A DNA stretch of 8,045 nt, taken from NCBI GenBank assembly GCA_900542115.1, contig UQMC01000092.1, positions 1 through 8,045 on the forward strand, given 5' to 3'. The translations under genes and the position numbers were made by a program. Under the pieces are notes generated by a model. The model was not told the origin of the DNA, did no database searches, and saw only the letters and a program-made list of their open reading frames with translations. Shown here piece after piece: positions 1 to 5,496 of this stretch; position 1 is the stretch's first letter; each line of letters opens with the position of its first letter. This stretch comes from an uncultured Oscillibacter sp. (GTDB lineage Bacteria > Bacillota > Clostridia > Oscillospirales > Oscillospiraceae).

Positions 1-896
1 ACCCGCTCCTGCTTTTCCTTGGCTTCGTAAAAGTGGTCCAGCAGCTCTGAAAAGCTGCCAAAGGTTTCCGATTCCACCGCCGCGCCATACTGGTGAATGG
101 GCAGCGCCGCAAAATCGAACAGCTCGCCGTTTCGCTTCAGCAGCGTTGCTGTGAAGTTATTTTCCTTTATAGTGCTTATAAATGAAAAGAAAACATTCTT
201 GAAGTATACCCGCCCGGCTTCATCCAGTTGGCACACCCGGCCATCTGTTTCCCCGCAGACCCGGAAGGCCAGCTCCCGGGCCATCAAGGGCGAGATTCCA
301 AAATAGGTGTCCAGCAAAAAGCGGTCAAGTTGGGTTTCCTGCGGCACATCTGCCAAATGCTCATCAAAGCCCGCCTCGGTTTCCTCCAAAAGCGGCAGAC
401 GCCCGGTGGAGGCGGGCTGCTCGTAGAATAACCCCGGAAGCACCTGCCGCTGCGCGGACATTTCCACATCCACCCGGCGCATACAGTCGATGATGCGGCC
501 CTCTCCGTCCAATAAAATCAGGTTAGACCTGCGCCCCATGGCCTCCAATACCAATGTCCGGTGTCCCGGCTGACCAAAATCATCCGTTACATCCAGCTCA
601 ATGCGGACAAGCCGCTCCAGCCCCGGCTGGGTAATGTCCGCAACTCTGGCTCCTACCAAGTGCTTTCGCAGCAGCATACAAAACATCGGCGGCTCCGCCG
701 GATTATCCCGCAGCAGCTCTGTCAACTGAAGGCGGGGTGCGTTGGCGCCGGCGTTCAGCAAAAGCCGCTTATTGCCCCGCAGAAGCAGAATGACCTGATC
801 CCGAGCAGGCTGCTGCACCTTGTCAATTCGTAAATTCAAAAGCTGCGGGCGCAGCTCCTCTGTCAGCGCCCGGAGCGTGATGGCGTCTAATGGCAT
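1..896 (-). CDS. rqcH: Rqc2/RqcH-like NFACT protein (ribosome quality control), 3' end cut by window edge
   Basis: First 298 residues of an NFACT-family protein; the frame is open to the window edge, so the C-terminal half (coiled coil and NFACT-R domain) is missing. The NFACT-N domain is recognised from its opening (MPLDAITLRALTEEL, then IDKVQQP at 24-30), the hallmark NPAEPPMFCMLLRKH at 65-79, GLERLVRI at 92-99 and LEAMGRRSNLILLD at 117-130. HQYG (268-271) and the FSELLDHFY segment (282-290) lead into the coiled coil. In Bacillus, RqcH binds obstructed 50S subunits and recruits tRNA-Ala to add C-terminal alanine tails to stalled peptides; that role is transferred by homology. The start is ATG at 896, with GGAGG inside the end of mrnC about 8 nt upstream and only 3 nt after the mrnC stop, so translation is probably coupled. 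Older annotations call this family a fibronectin-binding protein (FbpA). Residue 94 is Glu where Bacillus has Asp of the DR motif. Confidence 0.95.
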   Translation of the reverse strand, partial: MPLDAITLRALTEELRPQLLNLRIDKVQQPARDQVILLLRGNKRLLLNAGANAPRLQLTELLRDNPAEPPMFCMLLRKHLVGARVADITQPGLERLVRIELDVTDDFGQPGHRTLVLEAMGRRSNLILLDGEGRIIDCMRRVDVEMSAQRQVLPGLFYEQPASTGRLPLLEETEAGFDEHLADVPQETQLDRFLLDTYFGISPLMARELAFRVCGETDGRVCQLDEAGRVYFKNVFFSFISTIKENNFTATLLKRNGELFDFAALPIHQYGAAVESETFGSFSELLDHFYEAKEKQER

Positions 897-899
897 GGC

Positions 900-1301
900 T
901 TATTCCTCCATCATTTTGTCAAACAGCTCACTGACCCGCTGACGCTGCCCGCTAAGATACAACCAGCCAAACAGTGCCTCCAGCGCCGTAGCCGTGCTGT
1001 ACTGTGCGCGGCTGGCATGGTGGGGGACGGAATGCACCTGCGCGTTTCTGCCCCGCCGGAACACGGCGGTCTCCTCCTCCGTCAGCAGCGGCAAAATCTT
1101 TTCGGCATACTCCGCCTGCTTTTCCGCCCGTACCAGTTGAATCGTCGCCTGATGGAGCCCCTTCCCGGTGGCCTTACCGTGGGCGCACAGCCAGCCGCGC
1201 ACCAGCAGCTCAAAAACCGCGTCCCCCATGTGAGCAAGTCCAATGGAGCTGATGCCCCGCAGCTGGTCCTCCGTCATCTGAATTTCAAAATGGTTCTCCA
1301 T
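900..1301 (-). CDS. mrnC: Mini-ribonuclease III
   Basis: A 133-residue RNase III catalytic domain with no double-stranded-RNA-binding domain, the hallmark of Mini-III. The first signature helix is GLAHMGDAVFELLVR (21-35) with catalytic Asp27; the second is ATALEALFGWLYL (104-116) with metal-binding Glu108. The basic RRGRN (82-86) and the HSVP segment (90-93) match the family. In Bacillus, Mini-III trims both ends of 23S rRNA from its precursor in the assembling 50S particle. ATG at 1301 is preceded by AAGGAG at about 7 nt. The gene is first in a two-gene unit with rqcH, whose ribosome binding site lies in the last codons of mrnC. In Bacillus mrnC sits next to cysS and rlmB, so this partner is different. 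A consensus promoter and a leader hairpin lie upstream. Confidence 0.95.
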   Translation of the reverse strand: MENHFEIQMTEDQLRGISSIGLAHMGDAVFELLVRGWLCAHGKATGKGLHQATIQLVRAEKQAEYAEKILPLLTEEETAVFRRGRNAQVHSVPHHASRAQYSTATALEALFGWLYLSGQRQRVSELFDKMMEE

Positions 1302-1320
1302 ACAAGCTCCTTACAAGGAA

Positions 1321-1345
1321 AAAGATTTGCATTCCGCAAATCTTT
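1321..1345 (-). promoter_or_regulatory. Leader hairpin of the mrnC-rqcH mRNA
   Basis: A perfect inverted repeat with 10-bp arms (AAAGATTTGC / GCAAATCTTT) and a 5-nt loop lies between the predicted transcription start (about 1357) and the mrnC ribosome binding site. On the minus strand the distal arm runs into a short T-run (TTTTTCC). It could be a weak intrinsic attenuator, a 5' stabilising stem or a protein-binding site. The stem is AT-rich, so termination there would be inefficient. The repeat is seen directly; the regulatory role is inferred. Confidence 0.5.
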
Positions 1346-1363
1346 CAAGAATTTTCAACTCTT

Positions 1364-1392
1364 ATATTACCACAAAAACCGAAAAAATTCAA
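1364..1392 (-). promoter_or_regulatory. Sigma-A promoter of mrnC-rqcH
   Basis: On the minus strand there is a -35 TTGAAT (1392-1387), a 17-bp spacer and a -10 TAATAT (1369-1364). Transcription would start near 1357, giving a leader of about 55 nt that contains the hairpin at 1321-1345. Confidence 0.7.
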
Positions 1393-1395
1393 GTC

Positions 1396-1425
1396 TTGTT
1401 CCGCTCTCGGCTCCGGGTGTATAGA
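1396..1425 (+). promoter_or_regulatory. Possible promoter of the DUF6323-DUF6179 pair
   Basis: A -35-like TTGTTC (1396-1401) and a -10 TATAGA (1420-1425) are separated by 18 bp. This is the best candidate in the 140-bp divergent spacer, but it would start transcription near 1432, at the edge of the GAGGTGA ribosome binding site (about 1432-1438). The leader would be only about 10 nt. The true promoter may therefore lie a little further upstream. Confidence 0.3.
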
Positions 1426-1442
1426 ATCTCTGAGGTGATTTC

Positions 1443-1874
1443 ATGAATTCTCTTTTCCCTATTTCCTCTCCCTCGGTCATTTACCGAGAGCTGGCAGCCT
1501 GTGCGCCCATTTTGGAAAAATTCGGCATGGTGCTCTCCCCTGCCGAGACCGCCGCGCTGGCGGAGCAGCAGTCCGCCGCCCTGCGGAGCAGCGGGCGCAT
1601 CGACTTGAGCGGAGGCGCTGTAAAGCAGTTAGCACTGATATTCTGCGACTCTCCTTATATTCTCCGCGCAGACTGGCCGGATATGCTGGCGCAGCTTCTC
1701 TCCCTGTTCTATGCGCTGAAAAATGAAACCGCTGACCACATCGGGGATACGGCGCTCATTAACGCCATGTACCTACGTTTTCACAGTGTCGGCGGCGATA
1801 TGGACGCACTGGCAGGCACGCCGCCGGAATGGCTCCGACACGCCGCCGAAGGAGGGGATTTGGATGAGCTGTGA
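1443..1874 (+). CDS. DUF6323 family protein, function unknown
   Basis: A 143-residue protein that I recognise as the DUF6323 family, known from clostridia and usually found next to DUF6179; no function is known to me. Visible features are an Ala/Leu-rich N-terminal half (LSPAETAALAEQQSAALR at 31-48), then GRIDLSGGAVKQLALIFCDSPYI (51-73), which contains the characteristic CDSPYI. An aromatic helix with FYALKNE (89-95) and an acidic tail follow. There is no signal peptide or membrane segment, so it is probably cytosolic and mostly helical. ATG at 1443 follows GAGGTGA at about 5 nt. Its last 11 bases overlap the start of the next gene, whose Shine-Dalgarno lies inside this coding region, so the two are almost certainly co-translated. 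Family assignment is from recalled sequence pattern. Confidence 0.8.
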   Translation: MNSLFPISSPSVIYRELAACAPILEKFGMVLSPAETAALAEQQSAALRSSGRIDLSGGAVKQLALIFCDSPYILRADWPDMLAQLLSLFYALKNETADHIGDTALINAMYLRFHSVGGDMDALAGTPPEWLRHAAEGGDLDEL

Positions 1875-2703
1875 ATCGTCTTTCTCCATCACACTCAGCG
1901 CCGAGGACACGCTCCGGGCGCAGGAGGCCCTCTGGCGTATTGTGCGCCGGCAGGCTATGCTCTATGCCCCGGAGAGCAGCTCCCTGCCAATAGAAACCGT
2001 GACCGCCTTAACGAAATCCGTCCTTCTGACGCTGAACGCAGCGCAAAACCCGGCCATTTTGCTGGCCCCGGACTTAGATGCACTGTTTCGGCAAGGGCAG
2101 CGGCGGCTTCGTCAAAAGGCCGCTCTTGCCCATGTGCTTTGGAAGCGGGCCACTGCAATGCAGCCACCGCCGAAGCACTGCTTTCTGCAAGACACACTGC
2201 ACAGCCTGCGCGATTTTCCGGCGCGCTATGACTGGCGCTTTTTCGCACAGGAAATTCCGTGCAGCATTGACTATCAACTATTCCTACCGGTCCCGGAGAC
2301 GTTGGTCGGTGTTGATTATGTTTTGGAGTGGCTGCGGCGGCTCTGTATAGAGCTGGACATTTTGAGCCGCTTTGACGCAGCAGCGGTACACACTGTTCTC
2401 TCCGAATTCCGTCCCGATTACCAAACCCTCTGTATCAATCTCTTAGAGCTGCCGCTCTCTCATGCTATCGCTCTGGCAGCGCTGGGGGAGGATGCACGGC
2501 TGCTGCCGCTGTCCCCTCCCCAGCGCCAACGTCTGAAGCGCCTTTTTCTCAGTCAGCCGCCGGATAGCTGTCAGGCATTTCTATCCAACACCGCCCGGTC
2601 CCTCTGTGATACCCTCAACGTCACTTCCCCGCAGACCCAGCGCTACGTGGAAACCTTTGCGTGCACTCTGATGCCCCGCTTGAAAGCGGCACGGCACACT
2701 TAA
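1864..2703 (+). CDS. DUF6179 domain-containing protein, function unknown
   Basis: A 279-residue protein recognised as the DUF6179 family, the usual partner of DUF6323. Segments that support this are ESSSLPIETVTALTKSVLLTL (37-57), which resembles the ESSSVRVE-type motif of the family, and the core RYDWRFFAQEIPCSIDY (121-137), followed by LPVPE (141-145) and GVDYVLEWLRRL (149-160). No catalytic motif, signal peptide or membrane helix is visible. I chose ATG at 1864 because AAGGAGG (1849-1855) sits 8 nt upstream; the frame is open further upstream (an earlier ATG at 1723), but that stretch lies over the preceding gene and looks non-coding. The stop codon overlaps that of the convergent decarboxylase gene, leaving no room for a terminator between them. 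Confidence 0.8.
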   Translation: MSCESSFSITLSAEDTLRAQEALWRIVRRQAMLYAPESSSLPIETVTALTKSVLLTLNAAQNPAILLAPDLDALFRQGQRRLRQKAALAHVLWKRATAMQPPPKHCFLQDTLHSLRDFPARYDWRFFAQEIPCSIDYQLFLPVPETLVGVDYVLEWLRRLCIELDILSRFDAAAVHTVLSEFRPDYQTLCINLLELPLSHAIALAALGEDARLLPLSPPQRQRLKRLFLSQPPDSCQAFLSNTARSLCDTLNVTSPQTQRYVETFACTLMPRLKAARHT

Positions 2704-3920
2704 AAATCGGTATCTACCACTGTACCATTCGTGCGGAGGAACAGCTGCGCCGGGCGCTTCAATGACGCGAACTGCATAGGCGTTATAACCGCCGCATAGG
2801 CCCCCGCATTCGGGATGGCCACTACGTCCCCCACCTCCATACGGGGCAGCTCCGCATCGGCCAACACAACATCCGTACCGGTACAGAGGTTGCCTGCTAC
2901 CGTGACTGTCTCCCGCTCTCGTGTTTCTACCAGCGGAATGATTTGAACCGTATGATCGCCTGTATAAATCGGCTCCCACCCGGCGATTGGACCATCGCCC
3001 ATGAAATGCTGCATCATCGCCACTATGGAGGGACGGGCAAAGCCGTTGAGCGTGTTGTTCAGCAGTACAAAGGTCTTGCCGTAAGAGATCTTTTTGTCCA
3101 CAACCCGGGCAGCATAGGTGCCCGCCGTGCCGGATACGTACCGTCCAGTTTCAATGCAGACCCGCGTTTCCGGCAGCTTTTCCCGGAACGCAGTCATCAG
3201 CCGTTGAGCCTCCTGCCCCAGCGCAGCGGTATCAAAGGGCTGCTCCGTTTCCCGCATGGGAATCCCCATGCCAGAGCCCAAATTCAGGAATTTCAGTATT
3301 CCGAATACCTCCCGCATGGACACCGCCAGACGGAACATCTTTTGATAGTAGCTTTTCAGCACCTCTACACTTAGCTCCTGACTTTTCAGGTGCGTATGAA
3401 TGCCCACGATGCGAATATTGGGAAGTTGCTTCCACTCCGGCAGCTTCGCATAGATCTGCGCCTCGTCAATGCCGAACTTGGAAGCGGCACCGCTGTCGGT
3501 GCCATAGCTGAAGTCCGGGTTGACGCGCAGGCCGATGTCCGCGGTTATTCCCAACTCCGCAGCCGCCTGCTGGATTCTTCCCACCTCGCCTGCGCTGTCG
3601 GCGATCACCGTTGCAATGGGAAGTGCAGACTTGATGTCCGCCAACGTTTTTCCGGGTGCCGAATACAAAATCTGATTCGGCTCCAAACCGGCCCGCTGCC
3701 CCATTACACATTCCGCCGCACTGGCCGCGTCAATGCCGAAGCCTTGCGCCAGCACACACTCCAGCACCTTGGGATAGGGATTGCATTTCGCGGAGTAGAG
3801 AAACGATACACCGGGGAAATCCGCCTTCAAACGATTGATATTCCTCAAAATCACCGCTTCTTCATAGAGGTAAAAGCTATCGTAAGACTCTGCGAGCTTT
3901 AAAATTGCATTGCGTTCCAT
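2700..3920 (-). CDS. Fold-type III PLP-dependent decarboxylase (diaminopimelate/ornithine decarboxylase superfamily), substrate uncertain
   Basis: A 406-residue enzyme with an alanine-racemase-like TIM barrel and a C-terminal beta domain. Lys45 in YSAKCNPYP (42-50) is the expected Schiff-base lysine. HTHLKSQ (175-181) corresponds to the HxHxGSQ segment of LysA, and GSGMG (215-219) is the phosphate-binding glycine loop. ETGR (257-260) stands where LysA has EPGR. Cys346 and Asp350 (CTGTD) supply the active-site Cys contributed across the dimer, and Tyr375 lies in the AGAYAA motif. It probably decarboxylates an amino acid at its D-centre or a related substrate. The divergent EPGR and DVVS equivalents and the lack of lysine-pathway neighbours make true LysA uncertain. 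I chose ATG at 3920 because AAAGGAGG lies 6 nt upstream; an earlier in-frame ATG at 3944 has no such site and would place the ribosome binding site inside the gene. Monocistronic, with a promoter near 3970. Confidence 0.88.
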   Translation of the reverse strand: MERNAILKLAESYDSFYLYEEAVILRNINRLKADFPGVSFLYSAKCNPYPKVLECVLAQGFGIDAASAAECVMGQRAGLEPNQILYSAPGKTLADIKSALPIATVIADSAGEVGRIQQAAAELGITADIGLRVNPDFSYGTDSGAASKFGIDEAQIYAKLPEWKQLPNIRIVGIHTHLKSQELSVEVLKSYYQKMFRLAVSMREVFGILKFLNLGSGMGIPMRETEQPFDTAALGQEAQRLMTAFREKLPETRVCIETGRYVSGTAGTYAARVVDKKISYGKTFVLLNNTLNGFARPSIVAMMQHFMGDGPIAGWEPIYTGDHTVQIIPLVETRERETVTVAGNLCTGTDVVLADAELPRMEVGDVVAIPNAGAYAAVITPMQFASLKRPAQLFLRTNGTVVDTDF

Positions 3921-3969
3921 ACGCAACCTCCTTTGCATCTGCATTTTTTTGCATGGGCTTTACATATTT

Positions 3970-3998
3970 ATTGTAGCACAGTACCGACTGTTTCACCA
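3970..3998 (-). promoter_or_regulatory. Extended -10 promoter of the PLP decarboxylase gene
   Basis: On the minus strand, TGC-TACAAT (hexamer at 3975-3970) is an extended -10 element. A 17-bp spacer leads to a poor -35 (TGGTGA, 3998-3993). The start site would be near 3963, about 43 nt before the ATG. The rest of the 293-bp spacer from here to the tRNA holds only the tRNA terminator and AT-rich sequence. Confidence 0.6.
3978..3991. promoter_or_regulatory. Possible operator dyad between -35 and -10
   Basis: ACAGT-accg-ACTGT is a perfect 5-bp inverted repeat with a 4-bp centre, placed exactly in the promoter spacer of the decarboxylase gene. That position suits a repressor or MerR-type regulator. 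No known consensus is matched, so the role is inferred from symmetry and location only. Confidence 0.35.
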
Positions 3999-4173
3999 TA
4001 TCAGAAAAAGCGGGAACCGGCATCGCAGAAAAGCAGCAACCTTTATTCCACGCAAAAAGCTGTGAGTAATTTCGTGAGTAAAATTTAAGATAAAACCTCT
4101 TTAAAAAGTGATTTCCATATACTGTATAGAAAATATTTTTACCACGGCAAAACGGCTGTAGCTGTCGAAATAT

Positions 4174-4207
4174 AAAAAAGACCGCAATCACAATGATTGC
4201 AGTCTTT
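4174..4207 (-). terminator. Intrinsic terminator after tRNA-Gln
   Basis: A 14-bp stem (one G-U pair) between 4194-4207 and 4177-4190 with a 3-nt loop is followed on the minus strand by a run of six T (4179-4174). It starts 7 nt downstream of the tRNA CCA end. The plus strand also ends in TTTT, so it may work in both directions. Confidence 0.9.
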
Positions 4208-4213
4208 TAAAGC

Positions 4214-4287
4214 TGGCAGCGGGTGAAGGATTCGAACCCTCACATACAGAGTCAGAGTCTGCTGTGCTACCTTTACACAAACCCGCT
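4214..4287 (-). tRNA. tRNA-Gln (anticodon CTG)
   Basis: A 74-nt cloverleaf with encoded CCA (4216-4214). The acceptor stem AGCGGGT pairs perfectly with ACCCGCT, and the discriminator base is G. The D stem is GTGT/GCAC with GG in its loop. The anticodon stem GCAGA/TCTGT closes loop CTCTGAC, giving anticodon CTG (plus-strand 4253-4255), which reads the glutamine codon CAG. The T arm GAGGG-TTCGAAT-CCTTC carries the canonical TTCGA. The gene stands alone between its own promoter and terminator. Confidence 0.95.
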
Positions 4288-4319
4288 ATATTCATTGTTC
4301 GTGTCACACGAACGAATAT
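4288..4319 (-). promoter_or_regulatory. Palindromic leader upstream of tRNA-Gln
   Basis: Inner arms GTTCGTGT and ACACGAAC (4297-4313, one central base) are nested inside outer arms ATATTC/GAATAT (4288-4293 and 4314-4319). The element covers the predicted start site and the whole 5' leader before the mature tRNA end. It may be a pre-tRNA leader hairpin removed by RNase P or an operator. The repeat is seen; the function is inferred. Confidence 0.5.
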
Positions 4320-4320
4320 T

Positions 4321-4348
4321 ATTATATCGCATAAGCGAAATTTGTCAA
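4321..4348 (-). promoter_or_regulatory. Consensus sigma-A promoter of tRNA-Gln
   Basis: Minus-strand TTGACA (4348-4343) and TATAAT (4326-4321), both perfect matches, with a 16-bp spacer. The start would be near 4314, giving a leader of about 27 nt. A promoter this strong suits a stable-RNA gene. Confidence 0.9.
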
Positions 4349-4463
4349 TAGCTTTTTTCAAAAAAGTATTTTATTTTTAGCATTGAAATGCTGTGAGGTA
4401 AAATTCTATAGCGTAACCACCCGCTCGCAGTGCTTCCTCCAACACACTCATTTTCACGCTAAT

Positions 4464-4500
4464 AAATCCGGCGTCTGTCTTATGACAGACGCCGGATTTT
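4464..4500 (-). terminator. Strong intrinsic terminator after the sigH/zinc-ribbon unit
   Basis: A perfect 16-bp GC-rich stem (arms 4464-4479 and 4484-4499) with loop TTAT lies 34 nt downstream of the zinc-ribbon stop codon. The T-tract is short on both strands (TTTATT on minus, TTTT on plus), but the stem stability makes termination very likely. Confidence 0.8.
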
Positions 4501-4533
4501 CGGTGCAAGAAACAAAACGAAATAATCGTTCAA

Positions 4534-4812
4534 TTAGCCCTGCTCACGCATCTTAGCGAAGCACTCGCTGCAATAGACAGGACGGTCGGACTTGGGCTCA
4601 AAGGGAACCTTGGCCTCGCCGCCGCAGGCAGCGCAAACAGCGGTGAAGTACTCGCGGGGACCGCGGGCAGCGTTCTTGCGAGCATCGCGGCAGGCCTTGC
4701 AGCGCTGGGGCTCGTTCTGGAAGCCGCGCTCAGCATAGAACTCCTGCTCACCAGCGGTGAACACGAACGCCTGACCACACTCTTTGCACACTAAGGTCTT
4801 GTCTTCGTACAT
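4534..4812 (-). CDS. Double zinc-ribbon protein (zf_Tbcl type plus CxxC-x17-CxxC)
   Basis: A 92-residue protein with four CxxC pairs: Cys9/Cys12 with Cys38/Cys41, and Cys60/Cys63 with Cys81/Cys84. The second pair is separated by exactly 17 residues, the spacing of the CxxC-x17-CxxC family. The N-terminal half (LVCKECGQAFVFTAGEQEFY at 7-26, then GFQNEPQRCKAC) is the probable zinc-ribbon family common in clostridia. It probably binds two structural zinc ions and may bind nucleic acid; no enzymatic motif is present and the cellular role is not established. It lies 37 nt downstream of sigH on the same strand, has a weak GAGG ribosome binding site, and is followed by a strong terminator, so it is probably the last gene of a sigH operon. 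Confidence 0.9.
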   Translation of the reverse strand: MYEDKTLVCKECGQAFVFTAGEQEFYAERGFQNEPQRCKACRDARKNAARGPREYFTAVCAACGGEAKVPFEPKSDRPVYCSECFAKMREQG

Positions 4813-4849
4813 GATTTTACCCTCTCTTTGAAAAGAAAATATATTGCGT

Positions 4850-5491
4850 TCAGCGCGTGCTGAATTCGCCGGAAAGAATTTGCTGTGCCACCTTGCGCCG
4901 GATACGCTGCACAGCGTTGTCCACAGACTTCACGGGCCGCTCCACTTCCTGAGCGATTTCCCGGCATGAAAGTCCGTTCAAATAGTACCCCAAAATCTTT
5001 GCTTCAAATTCGGACAACTGTTTCCGGACACCGGATAAGAGGGCTGCTGTATGCTCCCTGTCGATGAGTTCATCTTCAGGGCCGCGCTGCGCCAGACAAT
5101 TGGTGCCAGAGGTGTAGGAATTGCTGTCAAAATCGGGAGTATCCAAGGAGATCGATTGATTCAAAACCTGATGCTTTTCACGCCCCGCAGACCGCAGAGC
5201 AGAATACAGCCGACTTCGAATACAAATCTCAGCAAAGGTCCGAAAGGACGTATCCTTGTCCGCCTGAAACTCCCGAACGGCCTTGATGAGTCCCAGCATT
5301 CCCTCCTGTGTCAGATCCTCACTGTCTCCGCCGGCCAGGAAGTAAGGCCGGGCACAGGAGCGAACTAACCGGGTATACCGGGACACCAGAGTCTCCTCCG
5401 CCCGCCGGTCACCGGAAGCGGCCAAACGGCACAGGGCCTCATCTGTCAGAGTATCCATGGACATTGCAACTTTATTCGGAGCTTTGCACAT
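4850..5491 (-). CDS. sigH: RNA polymerase sigma-H factor (sporulation/transition-state), SigH/Spo0H family
   Basis: A 213-residue sigma-70 family protein of the SigH subgroup. Region 2 is ARPYFLAGGDSEDLTQEGM (47-65), then GLIKAVREF (67-75), TSFRTFAEICI (81-91) and REKHQVL (104-110); the layout and length match Bacillus Spo0H (218 residues). The region 4 helix-turn-helix spans about 174-200 (LSCREIAQEVERPVKSVDNA). In Bacillus this factor directs RNA polymerase to early sporulation, competence and transition-state genes. The start is uncertain: ATG at 5491 lies only 5 nt after a perfect -10 hexamer, so it could be used only on a nearly leaderless mRNA. ATG at 5464 or 5458 gives a 25-33 nt leader, and the 5458 start (MDTLTDEAL) fits the family well. 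None of the three has a clear Shine-Dalgarno. Likely co-transcribed with the zinc-ribbon gene downstream. Confidence 0.92.
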   Translation of the reverse strand: MCKAPNKVAMSMDTLTDEALCRLAASGDRRAEETLVSRYTRLVRSCARPYFLAGGDSEDLTQEGMLGLIKAVREFQADKDTSFRTFAEICIRSRLYSALRSAGREKHQVLNQSISLDTPDFDSNSYTSGTNCLAQRGPEDELIDREHTAALLSGVRKQLSEFEAKILGYYLNGLSCREIAQEVERPVKSVDNAVQRIRRKVAQQILSGEFSTR

Positions 5492-5496
5492 AAGCT

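Noticed and set aside
561..833. A 90-codon plus-strand frame
   Set aside because: Shadow of rqcH, whose minus-strand translation matches the NFACT family throughout.
1017..1424. A 135-codon plus-strand frame over mrnC
   Set aside because: It is antisense to the clearly conserved Mini-III gene and runs through its promoter and leader hairpin.
1723..1863. Upstream extension of the DUF6179 gene to ATG 1723
   Set aside because: This stretch lies over the end of the DUF6323 gene in another frame, reads as low-quality protein, and the strong AAGGAGG at 1849-1855 fits ATG 1864.
3390..3902. A 170-codon plus-strand frame
   Set aside because: Antisense to the PLP decarboxylase, whose catalytic motifs lie on the other strand here; no family resemblance.
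3921..3944. N-terminal extension of the decarboxylase to ATG 3944
   Set aside because: The near-perfect AAAGGAGG lies 6 nt before ATG 3920, inside the proposed extension.
4163..4169. TGTCGAA, a match to the Spo0A-box core
   Set aside because: About one such 7-mer is expected by chance in 8 kb on two strands, and it lies some 190 bp from the nearest promoter without the usual flanking bases.
3877..4191. A 104-codon open frame on the minus strand upstream of the decarboxylase gene
   Set aside because: It covers the promoter, leader and first codons of the real gene, has unusual Phe/Tyr/Lys-rich composition and no good ribosome binding site; it overlaps the tRNA terminator as well.
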